Assembly (NCBI GenBank): GCA_964357255.1
Contig: CAYHKQ010000064.1
Coordinates: forward strand, 1-13,261
DNA: 13,261 nucleotides
Source of the DNA: JBBTIS01 sp038059855
GTDB lineage: Bacteria > Elusimicrobiota > Elusimicrobia > JACQPE01
Direction of reading: 5' to 3'
Part shown: positions 6,222 to 12,969 of the stretch, in pieces
Layout: each line of letters opens with the position of its first letter
Numbering within the stretch: position 1 is the first letter of the stretch
Program-made: the position numbers and the translations under genes
Notes under the pieces: model-generated
What the model was told of the DNA's origin: nothing
The model's input: the letters and a program-made list of their open reading frames with translations, nothing else
Databases searched by the model: none

Positions 6222-7100
6222 TCATGCGAGGGCCTCGGCGCCGGATACGACTTCCAAGATTTCCCTGGTGATGGCGCTCTGGCGCACTTGATTGCCCACC
6301 AGGGTGAGATGTTCGATCAGGTCACCCGCGTTTTTGGTGGCGTTTTCCATAATGTTCATGCGGCCGGCTTGTTCGCTGGTGTAGGCTTCAAAAATCAGGC
6401 GGTAGAGTTCCGTTTTGATGTATCGCGGCAGAAGTTCTTTTAAAATCATCTCGCGCGACGGTTCATAGATATAGTCAAAAGCCGGACCGACGCAGGTTCG
6501 GCCTTTGATTTCGGGCGGCAACAAAAGAGCCACGTCCGGCGCTTGGCGTAAGACGGAGCGAAAATCCATAAAGATCACATCAACCCGGGAAATGTTGGAG
6601 TGGTTCAGGTAATAGTCCACCGCCTCTTTGGCTAGGATTTCGGCCTGGGCAAAGGAGGGGCGGCGCAGGAAATTGACGAATTCCTTCTCCATTGAAAAAC
6701 CGTGGGACGCCAAAAAGTCCCTGCCCTTTTTTCCAATCACAAAGAAGACGGTCCGGCCGCCGCCGGTTTTGGCAATATCAAGTTCTTGCAGGGTCCGGCG
6801 CAACAGCGCGACATTGTAGGAGCCGCAGAGGCCCTTGTCTGAACTCATGAGAATGATGAGCCGGTCTTTGGCTTGGGGTCGCGGCGCTAAAAGAGGCGGG
6901 GGGAGCGTGCCTTCGCCGGCCAGGCGATCTTTAAGAGAGCTGACTAATTCCGTCACTTTTTTGGCATAAGGCCGCGAGGCCAGCAACGACGTTTGGGCGC
7001 GTTTTAAACGTGAGGCCGCGATCATTTTCATGGCCTTTGTGACCTGCTGGGTCTGTCGGACCGACTTGATCTTCCTGCGAATCTCTCTAATGCTGGGCAT
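6222..7100 (-). CDS. atpG: ATP synthase F1 subunit gamma
   Basis: Gamma subunit, the rotating shaft of F1, 292 residues. The N-terminal helix MPSIREIRRKIKSV followed by QQVTKAMKMIAASRLKRAQ (18-36) and the C-terminal helix with SEQAGRMNIMENATKNA and RQSAITREILEVVSGAEAL are the two coiled-coil strands that enter the alpha/beta ring. The middle (about 75-210), with LIILMSSDKGLCGSYN, is the Rossmann-like domain. I use the ATG at 7100, matching the family N-terminus; a TTG five codons earlier is inside the preceding gene and unlikely. Only 2 bp separate it from the NlpC gene, with a weak ribosome site, which suggests coupling. Unusually, gamma stands alone here, cut off from alpha on one side and beta on the other. 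Confidence 0.98.
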   Translation of the reverse strand: MPSIREIRRKIKSVRQTQQVTKAMKMIAASRLKRAQTSLLASRPYAKKVTELVSSLKDRLAGEGTLPPPLLAPRPQAKDRLIILMSSDKGLCGSYNVALLRRTLQELDIAKTGGGRTVFFVIGKKGRDFLASHGFSMEKEFVNFLRRPSFAQAEILAKEAVDYYLNHSNISRVDVIFMDFRSVLRQAPDVALLLPPEIKGRTCVGPAFDYIYEPSREMILKELLPRYIKTELYRLIFEAYTSEQAGRMNIMENATKNAGDLIEHLTLVGNQVRQSAITREILEVVSGAEALA

Positions 7101-7102
7101 GA

Positions 7103-9016
7103 TTATTTTGTCCAAAATCTCACGGCGCGGAATTGGCGGCCAGGAAGCTTCGGAGTATTTACATTATAAACCCCAGAGGGGCTATTTGCCACGCCTTGCT
7201 CAAAACCGTAAAGAGATTGGCCCGGAAGCGTTCCAATGGGATAGGAAGGAGTCAGATGGACTCCCCCTGAGCCGCTCACAGCGCTAAAAGTGGTCATTAT
7301 TTGGCCTGCGGCAAAGGCCGGTTTGACTGTCGTGGTTTCCGGCGTTAGTCGTTCAGCGGAAGGCTGATAGCCGAGACTCTGGCTTCCAATGCCGTTAACA
7401 TAGAGAAGTTTGGCCACCAGGAGAGCTTTGTAAAGTTCCCGAAGTTGGAGCAAAACAGGATAATGCACGGCTAGTTCATCATAATGCGCTTGTAAGTATT
7501 GGCCGTGAAATCCGGCGCGGGAGTCTTTGGGGCAGGAAAGCGCCAAGGCTTCTTTGTTCACCCGCTCCAGGGCTTTGCGGAGGTTTTCATGAGAATCGCA
7601 GAAGGTGCGTACCTTAATGTCTGCGATATCCAAAACATTGAGATTCCCGTCCTGGCGCAAGGTAGCGCCGGCGGATTCGGGGTCTGCGACAAACCAGATG
7701 GCAGAGACCGCCGCGCGCTCTTTGGCAGCCCCGCTTTGCTCCGCCCATCTGATGAATTCCAGGGCCGTGTTCGGCCCTTCCCACATCGTTTTCTTGAGCA
7801 AAAGGTCAGCCTCAAACATCACCCGTCCAGTCTCGGTATAAGCCAAGCCAGGGTCGGAGAAGGCGGGGCGCAGGGTCAAATTTTCTGGGCCGGCGACGCT
7901 AAATCCAGCCCACTTCCAAGCCTCTTGTCCAAGGTAGACCGCAAGGCTTTTGGGAGGCCGGACTGCCGGCCCTCTGTGTTCCATCATGCGCTCCACAGCG
8001 GCTACGGTCTCCTGCGTGGGAACGATATTTAAGTAAGGGGCCTGCCCTTGGGTTCGCTCCAGGCTGGCCAAAAGCTCGACGATATAAACAGGATTGATCC
8101 CAGGGGCCTGGGCATTGTTCTCCTCTCCAATCAAGGTCAGCTTCCCAGAGCCAGAGTCAAATATAGCTGACTTGAGCGGGCCCAGACCCAGCTCCTGGGC
8201 CGAAGGGATAAATGGCAGATGCAGATCAACCCCCTGGCGCCGGATAGGGCCTCCAGCCGCGGCCCGGCCGTCGAGAACCATGTCGCTGACGCCGTAAACC
8301 AGCTTGGCGCTGTCAATGATGTAGTAGGGGGCCTCGGAGACAGTTTTATATTTCGTACTTGCCAGGATTGTTTTTTTCTTGCTATAAGAAGCATGGATAA
8401 TTTCAATATTTTTGTTTACCGTATCTTTTTTGGAAAAGACCGCCACATGGCGAACGTATTTTTTACCTTCAGCCGCGTCTTGATACCAAATGATTAGATC
8501 GCCCTCTCTAATCTCTTGATCGTTATTAACAGACCGGATAGCCCCCTTTTTTTGCGCCACCTGGTAGATTGTTTCAACAGCAACCTTGTTCTCTGCCTCC
8601 AAGGCATAACAAATGACGCCGCTACAATCTGAGCCTTTTTTGGTCACCCCTGTTGATTTATAGGGGGTTCCTACTAAGCTGTTGGCCCGGGCCATCATAT
8701 TGCGCCGGAATTGTTGCGAGAAGGTGAGTTTGGCCAGGGACGAGGGGGGAGGCGGAACAACAGGATTTTTTGTGTTTTGTCCAACGTATTGAGCCGGATA
8801 AAAGCCTTGGCCGGAGAAACCGCTGGAAGCATTGGAGGGCAAAGGAACCGGCAAAGGCCATGGGTTGGATGGCGCTATCTCCTGAGGACCTTCAAATTGT
8901 GATTGAAGACGCACCGTGTTTCTTAGCCATGAATTTTGATTAGTTGAAGCCTGATGCTCTTGAGCAAAGAGAGAACAGTTAAGAAGAAAGAGGAAGATGA
9001 AATTAATTAGAGCCAT
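7103..9016 (-). CDS. Exported NlpC/P60-type cysteine peptidase with long C-terminal region
   Basis: A 637-residue exported protein. The signal peptide is 1-18 (cleavage probably after LFA). A Pro/Ser/Gly-rich linker (40-95) leads to an NlpC/P60 domain (about 102-240) with catalytic Cys131 in GSDCSG, His190 in YVRHVAVF and a third polar residue His208 in IIHAS. These enzymes cut peptide bonds in the peptidoglycan stem. Residues about 245-637 belong to no domain I can name; a block near 520-565 (HYDELAVHYPVLLQLREL) looks helical, and the final 80 residues are Gly/Ser/Thr/Pro-rich. The ATG at 9016 has a strong ribosome site (AGGAGGT) and overlaps the previous gene by 14 bp. The first third of the gene is A+T-rich, the rest closer to the genome norm. 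Its place inside the atp operon is unexpected. Confidence 0.9.
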   Translation of the reverse strand: MALINFIFLFLLNCSLFAQEHQASTNQNSWLRNTVRLQSQFEGPQEIAPSNPWPLPVPLPSNASSGFSGQGFYPAQYVGQNTKNPVVPPPPSSLAKLTFSQQFRRNMMARANSLVGTPYKSTGVTKKGSDCSGVICYALEAENKVAVETIYQVAQKKGAIRSVNNDQEIREGDLIIWYQDAAEGKKYVRHVAVFSKKDTVNKNIEIIHASYSKKKTILASTKYKTVSEAPYYIIDSAKLVYGVSDMVLDGRAAAGGPIRRQGVDLHLPFIPSAQELGLGPLKSAIFDSGSGKLTLIGEENNAQAPGINPVYIVELLASLERTQGQAPYLNIVPTQETVAAVERMMEHRGPAVRPPKSLAVYLGQEAWKWAGFSVAGPENLTLRPAFSDPGLAYTETGRVMFEADLLLKKTMWEGPNTALEFIRWAEQSGAAKERAAVSAIWFVADPESAGATLRQDGNLNVLDIADIKVRTFCDSHENLRKALERVNKEALALSCPKDSRAGFHGQYLQAHYDELAVHYPVLLQLRELYKALLVAKLLYVNGIGSQSLGYQPSAERLTPETTTVKPAFAAGQIMTTFSAVSGSGGVHLTPSYPIGTLPGQSLYGFEQGVANSPSGVYNVNTPKLPGRQFRAVRFWTK

Positions 9017-9866
9017 GCAAACCTCCTGTTTCAGGTTTTATGATCCAGGTTACGGATTGAATAATTTGGGTTGTTTCTTCTTTGATAGAAGGGGGATAGG
9101 GATCTTTTTTTTCCATGATGTAGTAGCAATTTTCCTTGAGGTAGTACTCAGGGGCATCACCATCGCTATAGTAATTTCTAGGACTAAAAAAAGCATATCG
9201 TGTGTCTGTGTTTTGAAATTTTTCAAATTCTTTTTTTGAGATTTCTCGTATCTTATCTCGCCCGGAATCAGAAAATTCTGCCGCTATTACAAAATTGAAA
9301 GAAGAAAAAGAGCGAGGATGAATCCACCACTGTTCCATGAATGACCAATAAAAGTTCTCCCACAAGGATTCCTGTCCATTGACTATGCCATGGTAAGCTT
9401 TATAGGAAAACCAGGGATTCTTCTTGATAAAATTCTCTTTATCGCCCGTTTTAATGAAGGCTTCGCGGCTTCCATGAGGAAAATAGATTTTTCTATCATG
9501 CCACTGAAAGCCGGCGCTTGATTGACCAACGAAAAAATCAATTTTCACGTCCCAAGACGAGTGCCAAATGGAATAATTGGAGTAGATATATCTATTTCCC
9601 CAGTCGATATTCTCACTCTCTTGTCCGGGCGCTGTTTTGTGCCGCGCAACCCACCCCCTGGGTAGGGCAACCTGGATTATCCAGTTTTCGTTATTGACGG
9701 TAAAATTTTCAATGGTCGCGGTTATTGGCCCCTCGACTACATCAGACGTAGCCGCCTTTTCTTGCCGGCTTGTTTTTTGGGGCGCCTCTTTTTTTGAGCA
9801 CGAGATTATGGCCAAAGCGCTCATAACCAGGGCTCCCAGAGTAAGAACGCGTTTAATACCATGCAT
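9003..9866 (-). CDS. Lipoprotein of unknown function
   Basis: A 287-residue predicted lipoprotein: basic start, hydrophobic core and lipobox IISC with Cys23, followed by a Lys/Ser/Thr linker (24-45). I do not recognise the mature domain. It is rich in aromatic residues, with many Trp, Tyr and Phe between 60 and 190 (for example WHSSWDVKIDFFVGQ and NFYWSFMEQWW), suggesting a beta-rich, perhaps ligand-binding fold. There is one further cysteine (near 257). Ribosome site AAAGG precedes the ATG at 9866, 9 bp after the atpA stop, and the gene overlaps the NlpC gene by 14 bp. It is strikingly A+T-rich: bases 9181-9240 have 17 G+C of 60, against 43 of 60 at 11041-11100 in atpA. That fits recent transfer or a fast-evolving accessory gene. 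Confidence 0.85.
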   Translation of the reverse strand: MHGIKRVLTLGALVMSALAIISCSKKEAPQKTSRQEKAATSDVVEGPITATIENFTVNNENWIIQVALPRGWVARHKTAPGQESENIDWGNRYIYSNYSIWHSSWDVKIDFFVGQSSAGFQWHDRKIYFPHGSREAFIKTGDKENFIKKNPWFSYKAYHGIVNGQESLWENFYWSFMEQWWIHPRSFSSFNFVIAAEFSDSGRDKIREISKKEFEKFQNTDTRYAFFSPRNYYSDGDAPEYYLKENCYYIMEKKDPYPPSIKEETTQIIQSVTWIIKPETGGLHGSN

Positions 9867-9875
9867 TTAGGCCTT

Positions 9876-11390
9876 TCATGGCTTGAAAGTATTTTTAAAT
9901 TCCGTGATTGTTTCGCTGAGTTTTGTTTTTAAAGCGTCATCCAGGGTTTTTTTGTCTGTGATTTCGGCCAGAATTGAGGCGTGCTTGTTGTCTAGTAATT
10001 CCAACAACCCTTTTTCAAAGCGGCGGATCGCGGGGACCGGGCAGTCGTCAAGATAGCCGTTGACGCCGGCGTAAATTACGGCGATTTGTTGGGAGGCTGA
10101 GAGGGGTTTATATTGGTCTTGTTTTAATATCTCGACCATCCGCTCGCCGCGGGAGAGCTGTTGCTGGCTCGACTTATCCAGGTCGCTACCGAACTGCGCG
10201 AAGGTGGCGAGTTCATTATATTGGGCCAAATCCAGTCGGAGCCGGCCGGCCACTTGGCGCATGGCCGCGGTCTGGGCCGAACCCCCGACGCGCGACACCG
10301 AAAGGCCGACATTGACGGCGGGCCTCACGCCGGAGTAAAACAGGTTGGATTCCAAATAGATTTGTCCGTCCGTTATCGAGATGACGTTGGTCGGAATATA
10401 GGCCGCCACATCGCCGGCTTGGGTCTCGATAATCGGCAAGGCGGTCAGGGAGCCGCCGCCATTTTTATCATTGAGCTTGCAGGCGCGCTCCAAGAGCCTG
10501 GAGTGAAGGTAGAAAACATCGCCCGGATAGGCCTCGCGCCCCGGGGGCCGGCGCAGGAGCAGGGACATTTGCCGGTAAGCCTGAGCGTGCTTGGACAAGT
10601 CGTCATAGATGCAAAGCACATCCTTGCCCTGCCACATAAATTCTTCACCCATGGTGCATCCGGAATAAGGCGCCAAGTAGAGAAGCGGAGCCGGGTCGGC
10701 GCTCGCGGCGCACACGACAATGGTGTATTCCATGGCTCCATGAGCCGCCAGGATTTCCACGACTGATGCCACGGTGGATTGTTTTTGTCCGATCGCCACG
10801 TAAATGCAAATCGGCCTTTTTGATTCCTGTTTTTGATTGATAATCGCGTCAATGGCAATAGCGGTTTTGCCGGTCTGGCGGTCGCCGATGATGAGTTCGC
10901 GTTGGCCGCGGCCAATAGGAATCATCGCGTCAATGGCCTTTAAGCCGGTCTGCAACGGTTCTTTGACCGGCTGGCGTTCCACCACGCCCGGAGCGATGAC
11001 CTCTACGGGGCGGCGCTTTTGGGCCGCAATCGGGCCTTTGCCGTCCAAGGGCTCGCCCAATGGGTTGACGACGCGGCCGACGAGGGCGTCTCCGACCGGA
11101 ACTTCCACGACGCGGCCGGTGCGGCGCACGGTGTCGCCTTCGCGAATCAGGCTGTCATCCCCGAAGAGCACGGTGCCTACGGTGTCTTGCCCCAAATTTA
11201 GGGCCATGCCCATGATTTTGTTGGGAAATTCAAGGAGTTCTCCGGCCAAGGCGCGGGTGAGCCCGTAAACGCGGGCAATGCCGTCGCCGACCTGGGTCAC
11301 CTGGCCGATCTCGCTCATCTCGGCTTTGGGTTCGTACACCTCAAGTTGTTTCTTGAGAACTTCGGTCACTTCTTCAGAATGTATAGCCAT
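9876..11390 (-). CDS. atpA: ATP synthase F1 subunit alpha
   Basis: Alpha subunit of F1, 504 residues, normal length; it binds non-catalytic nucleotide and shapes the catalytic sites. Visible features: beta-barrel 25-95 with IGQVTQVGDGIARVYGL, Walker A GDRQTGKT (169-176), Walker B ending LCIYDD (259-263), the block ALPIIETQAGDVAAYIPTNVISITDGQ (317-343 area), and the arginine finger Arg367 in SVSRVGG. The C-terminal helical domain ends at FKNTFKP. I start at the ATG at 11390, which has a strong GGAGG six bases upstream; a TTG at 11432 would add 14 residues not expected in the family and lies upstream of that ribosome site. The next gene downstream is not atpG, as is usual, but a lipoprotein. 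Confidence 0.99.
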   Translation of the reverse strand: MAIHSEEVTEVLKKQLEVYEPKAEMSEIGQVTQVGDGIARVYGLTRALAGELLEFPNKIMGMALNLGQDTVGTVLFGDDSLIREGDTVRRTGRVVEVPVGDALVGRVVNPLGEPLDGKGPIAAQKRRPVEVIAPGVVERQPVKEPLQTGLKAIDAMIPIGRGQRELIIGDRQTGKTAIAIDAIINQKQESKRPICIYVAIGQKQSTVASVVEILAAHGAMEYTIVVCAASADPAPLLYLAPYSGCTMGEEFMWQGKDVLCIYDDLSKHAQAYRQMSLLLRRPPGREAYPGDVFYLHSRLLERACKLNDKNGGGSLTALPIIETQAGDVAAYIPTNVISITDGQIYLESNLFYSGVRPAVNVGLSVSRVGGSAQTAAMRQVAGRLRLDLAQYNELATFAQFGSDLDKSSQQQLSRGERMVEILKQDQYKPLSASQQIAVIYAGVNGYLDDCPVPAIRRFEKGLLELLDNKHASILAEITDKKTLDDALKTKLSETITEFKNTFKP

Positions 11391-11415
11391 AGAATTCCTC
11401 CAAAAATAAAATTTT

Positions 11416-11469
11416 TTACTTCGTTCGGACAACCCGGAGCATGAAAATTTTGCGCGGCAAAATTTTCAT
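11416..11469 (-). CDS. Possible 17-residue peptide ORF in atpH-atpA spacer
   Basis: An ATG that shares an ATGA overlap with the atpH stop opens a 17-codon frame, MKILPRKIFMLRVVRTK, ending in TAA 25 bp before the atpA ATG. The peptide is basic and hydrophobic. Its first codons are formed by the large palindrome here, so the frame may be accidental. If translated it would serve mainly to carry ribosomes through the hairpin toward atpA. There is no dedicated ribosome site beyond possible re-initiation after atpH. Confidence 0.2.
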   Translation of the reverse strand: MKILPRKIFMLRVVRTK

Positions 11470-11471
11470 GC
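11439..11471. repeat. 33-bp near-perfect palindrome at the atpH-atpA junction
   Basis: Two exactly complementary 15-bp arms, GCATGAAAATTTTGC and GCAAAATTTTCATGC, are separated by three bases (gcg). The element covers the atpH stop codon and the start of the spacer. In RNA it would form a long stable stem about 48 bp before the atpA start. It is not followed by a U-tract, so it does not look like an ordinary terminator. It could be an RNA-stability or processing element, or a protein-binding site on DNA. Confidence 0.85.
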
Positions 11472-12002
11472 CGTCAACGTCTCCTCTAATCGTCGCAACT
11501 GCCTGCGCAAACTATGCTCAAACAGGTGATCTCCGATTTTAATCGTTAGGCCCGCGATAAGGCCGGAGTCTTGGCGTGTTTCCAAAACCACCTTTTTTCC
11601 CATAAATGTTCCCAGCGTTGCTTCTAGGCGCGCTTGTTCCGTTTGGGTCAATTCGTACGTGCTTCGTACTTGGGCCCGGGCGATTCCGGCCGCATTGTCC
11701 GCCAGAACCCCCAATTGTTGGGCGATGGCGCCTAGTAAATGTAGTTGCTCCCTCGATGCCAGGGCCTGTAGGAGCCGGAGCGTGACCGGCTGAACGCGCG
11801 CATTAAAGGCCGCGGCAATGGCTTCCTTTTTAGTCTCCTGGTTCACCAGGGGATTTTGAAGCAACTCCCAGGGCTTTTCTTTAAGACAAAGCGAGTGAGC
11901 GATCGCGGCCAGATCGTTTTGGACCTTGCCCGTTGCGCCCTCCTGTTGGGTTTGGGCAAACAGAGCCTTGGCGGTTCGGGCTGAAATTCTGCGTTGATCC
12001 AA
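11466..12002 (-). CDS. atpH: ATP synthase F1 subunit delta
   Basis: Delta subunit, which ties the peripheral stalk to the top of F1; 178 residues, normal length. An N-terminal six-helix domain (about 1-105) contains the conserved N.PLV..E.K pattern near 50-60, and the C-terminal part has the family signature VVLETRQDSGLIAGLTIKIGDHLFEHSLRRQL (about 138-169), with the expected D..LIGG-like turn here as DSGLIAG. The start codon appears to be TTG at 12002, immediately after the atpF stop (TGA followed at once by TTG), with AGGAG seven or so bases upstream. No ATG lies near enough to be an alternative. Confidence 0.95.
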   Translation of the reverse strand: MDQRRISARTAKALFAQTQQEGATGKVQNDLAAIAHSLCLKEKPWELLQNPLVNQETKKEAIAAAFNARVQPVTLRLLQALASREQLHLLGAIAQQLGVLADNAAGIARAQVRSTYELTQTEQARLEATLGTFMGKKVVLETRQDSGLIAGLTIKIGDHLFEHSLRRQLRRLEETLTA

Positions 12003-12521
12003 TCAGTCTCCTTCTCGTCCGGATTTCGGCAATCGGTCAAGTTCACCCAATAGTTCTTCGACCATTTGGGAGTGGACCGCCCGATCCACGTTTTTTTTGA
12101 TCAGCCGTTCCGTGGCGAGAACCGTTAGAGCGCCGATCTGGCCGCGCAACTCGCGCAAAACTCGCACCCGCTCTTCCTCAAGCTGACGCTGAGATTTGTT
12201 CAGAATCTCCTTGGCCTGAAGCTCGCTCGAGCGTATCACGCAAGCCCCCGCTTCCTCGGCCCGTTGTTTGGCCTCGGAAAGGATTTGCCGGCTTTTTGAT
12301 TCGAGCCCGGCGAGATGGGTTTCTAGTTGCTGTTTAAGTCCCTGGGCCTCGGCCTTCGCTTTCTCTATTGATTCCAATTCCTGCCTGATTTGCGTCTCGC
12401 GCTGTTTTAAGGCCGCCAAAATGGCGGGCCAGCCGAATTTACCCAGAACGGCCACCACGACCAGGAAGCTGATGATGTTAAAAACAAGAACCCAAAGTTC
12501 CGAGTTGGCGCCGTGTTCCAT
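12003..12521 (-). CDS. atpF: ATP synthase Fo subunit b
   Basis: Subunit b of the peripheral stalk, 172 residues. One N-terminal membrane helix (about 8-28, LWVLVFNIISFLVVVAVLG) is followed by KFGWPAI, matching the family's short junction, and then a long charged coiled coil (about 35-140) rich in Glu, Lys, Gln and Ala. The C-terminal part (140-172), with RLIKKNVDRAVHSQMVEELL, is the region that meets delta. A single b gene is present; there is no b' partner in the window. Ribosome site AGGAG stands six bases before the ATG at 12521. It follows atpE after 42 bp and abuts atpH. Confidence 0.96.
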   Translation of the reverse strand: MEHGANSELWVLVFNIISFLVVVAVLGKFGWPAILAALKQRETQIRQELESIEKAKAEAQGLKQQLETHLAGLESKSRQILSEAKQRAEEAGACVIRSSELQAKEILNKSQRQLEEERVRVLRELRGQIGALTVLATERLIKKNVDRAVHSQMVEELLGELDRLPKSGREGD

Positions 12522-12563
12522 AAGTGACTCCTTTATTTCTTTTGCGTCAGTGGCCTTTTTTTA

Positions 12564-12809
12564 TTATCCGGCTTTGAATACGATAAAGGCCAGGAAGTAG
12601 CAGACTCCCAGACCGATAATGCCCAGTCCTTCCACGAGAGCAGCGGGCACGATAATCGCGCGCCAGAGATTGTCCGCAGCCTCCGGCTGGCGGGCCGTGC
12701 CTTCTAAGCCTGCGCTGGTCAATCGGGATATGCCGTGAGCAGCCGCGACCAGAATAATTCCCGCCCCGAGTCCGGCGGCGAGTCCAACGAGTCCATGTGC
12801 ACCTTGCAT
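12564..12809 (-). CDS. atpE: ATP synthase Fo subunit c (rotor ring)
   Basis: Proteolipid c subunit, 81 residues: two membrane helices (about 5-32 and 50-78) joined by the polar loop with ARQPE (39-43). The ion-binding carboxylate is Glu60 in AALVEGLGIIG. The residue after it is Gly, not Ser or Thr, and there is no glutamine at the matching place in helix 1, so the ring is predicted to carry protons and not sodium (rule from known Na+ c-rings; inference here). Helix 1 has GLGAG but then VAAAHGIS, with His25 where most relatives have small residues. Strong ribosome site GGAGG six bases before the ATG at 12809, as expected for the most abundant subunit. Confidence 0.98.
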   Translation of the reverse strand: MQGAHGLVGLAAGLGAGIILVAAAHGISRLTSAGLEGTARQPEAADNLWRAIIVPAALVEGLGIIGLGVCYFLAFIVFKAG

Positions 12810-12830
12810 ACGATTCCTCCTTCTTTATAC

Positions 12831-12876
12831 GCGGCCCTTCGGGCTTGACGCCCCCGCCTTTGACGGCGTGGGCCGC
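12831..12876. repeat. Branched inverted repeat in atpB-atpE spacer
   Basis: An outer 7-bp stem (GCGGCCC at 12831-12837 with GGGCCGC at 12870-12876) encloses two small stems: GGGC/GCCC (12841-12844 with 12850-12853, loop TTGAC) and CGCC/GGCG (12855-12858 with 12865-12868, loop TTTGAC). The result is a three-way, cruciform-like fold with similar loops. It ends about 20 bp before the atpE start. Confidence 0.65.
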
Positions 12877-12883
12877 TTTACAA

Positions 12884-12900
12884 GGGGGGCTCTGCCCCCC
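12884..12900. repeat. GC-rich hairpin in atpB-atpE spacer
   Basis: GGGGGGC, a three-base loop TCT, and GCCCCCC form a perfect 7-bp stem. In the transcript it is not followed by a run of U, so it is not a typical terminator. Confidence 0.75.
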
Positions 12901-12920
12901 GTTATATCGTCGCAACCCTC

Positions 12921-12938
12921 GCCCAAACAAGTTTGGGC
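12921..12938. repeat. Hairpin just after atpB
   Basis: GCCCAAAC and GTTTGGGC are exact complements separated by two bases (aa). It is the first of three stem-loops met by RNA polymerase after atpB and lies 31 bp past the atpB stop. Confidence 0.75.
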
Positions 12939-12969
12939 TCGGTCTGCTGAACCCCCCGAATAGGAGTTC

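Noticed and set aside
7101..7115. TTG start giving a five-residue longer gamma subunit
   Set aside because: The family begins at MPSIREIR-type sequence, which matches the ATG at 7100.
7499..8032. 177-codon plus-strand frame opposite the NlpC/P60 gene
   Set aside because: Shadow of the real gene; the translation has no domain-like pattern, and the minus-strand frame continues the exported NlpC protein.
9003..9866. Mobile element or phage cargo at the A+T-rich segment
   Set aside because: No transposase, integrase, terminal inverted repeats or target duplication can be seen at its borders.
11391..11432. TTG start giving a 14-residue longer alpha subunit
   Set aside because: The added residues do not fit the family, and the strong ribosome site GGAGG serves the ATG at 11390.
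12564..12809. Sodium-driven c ring
   Set aside because: The residue after Glu60 is Gly and no matching glutamine is seen in helix 1, unlike known Na+ rings.
12547..12930. 127-codon minus-strand frame over atpE and its leader
   Set aside because: Out of frame with the clear c-subunit gene and runs through the stem-loop spacer.
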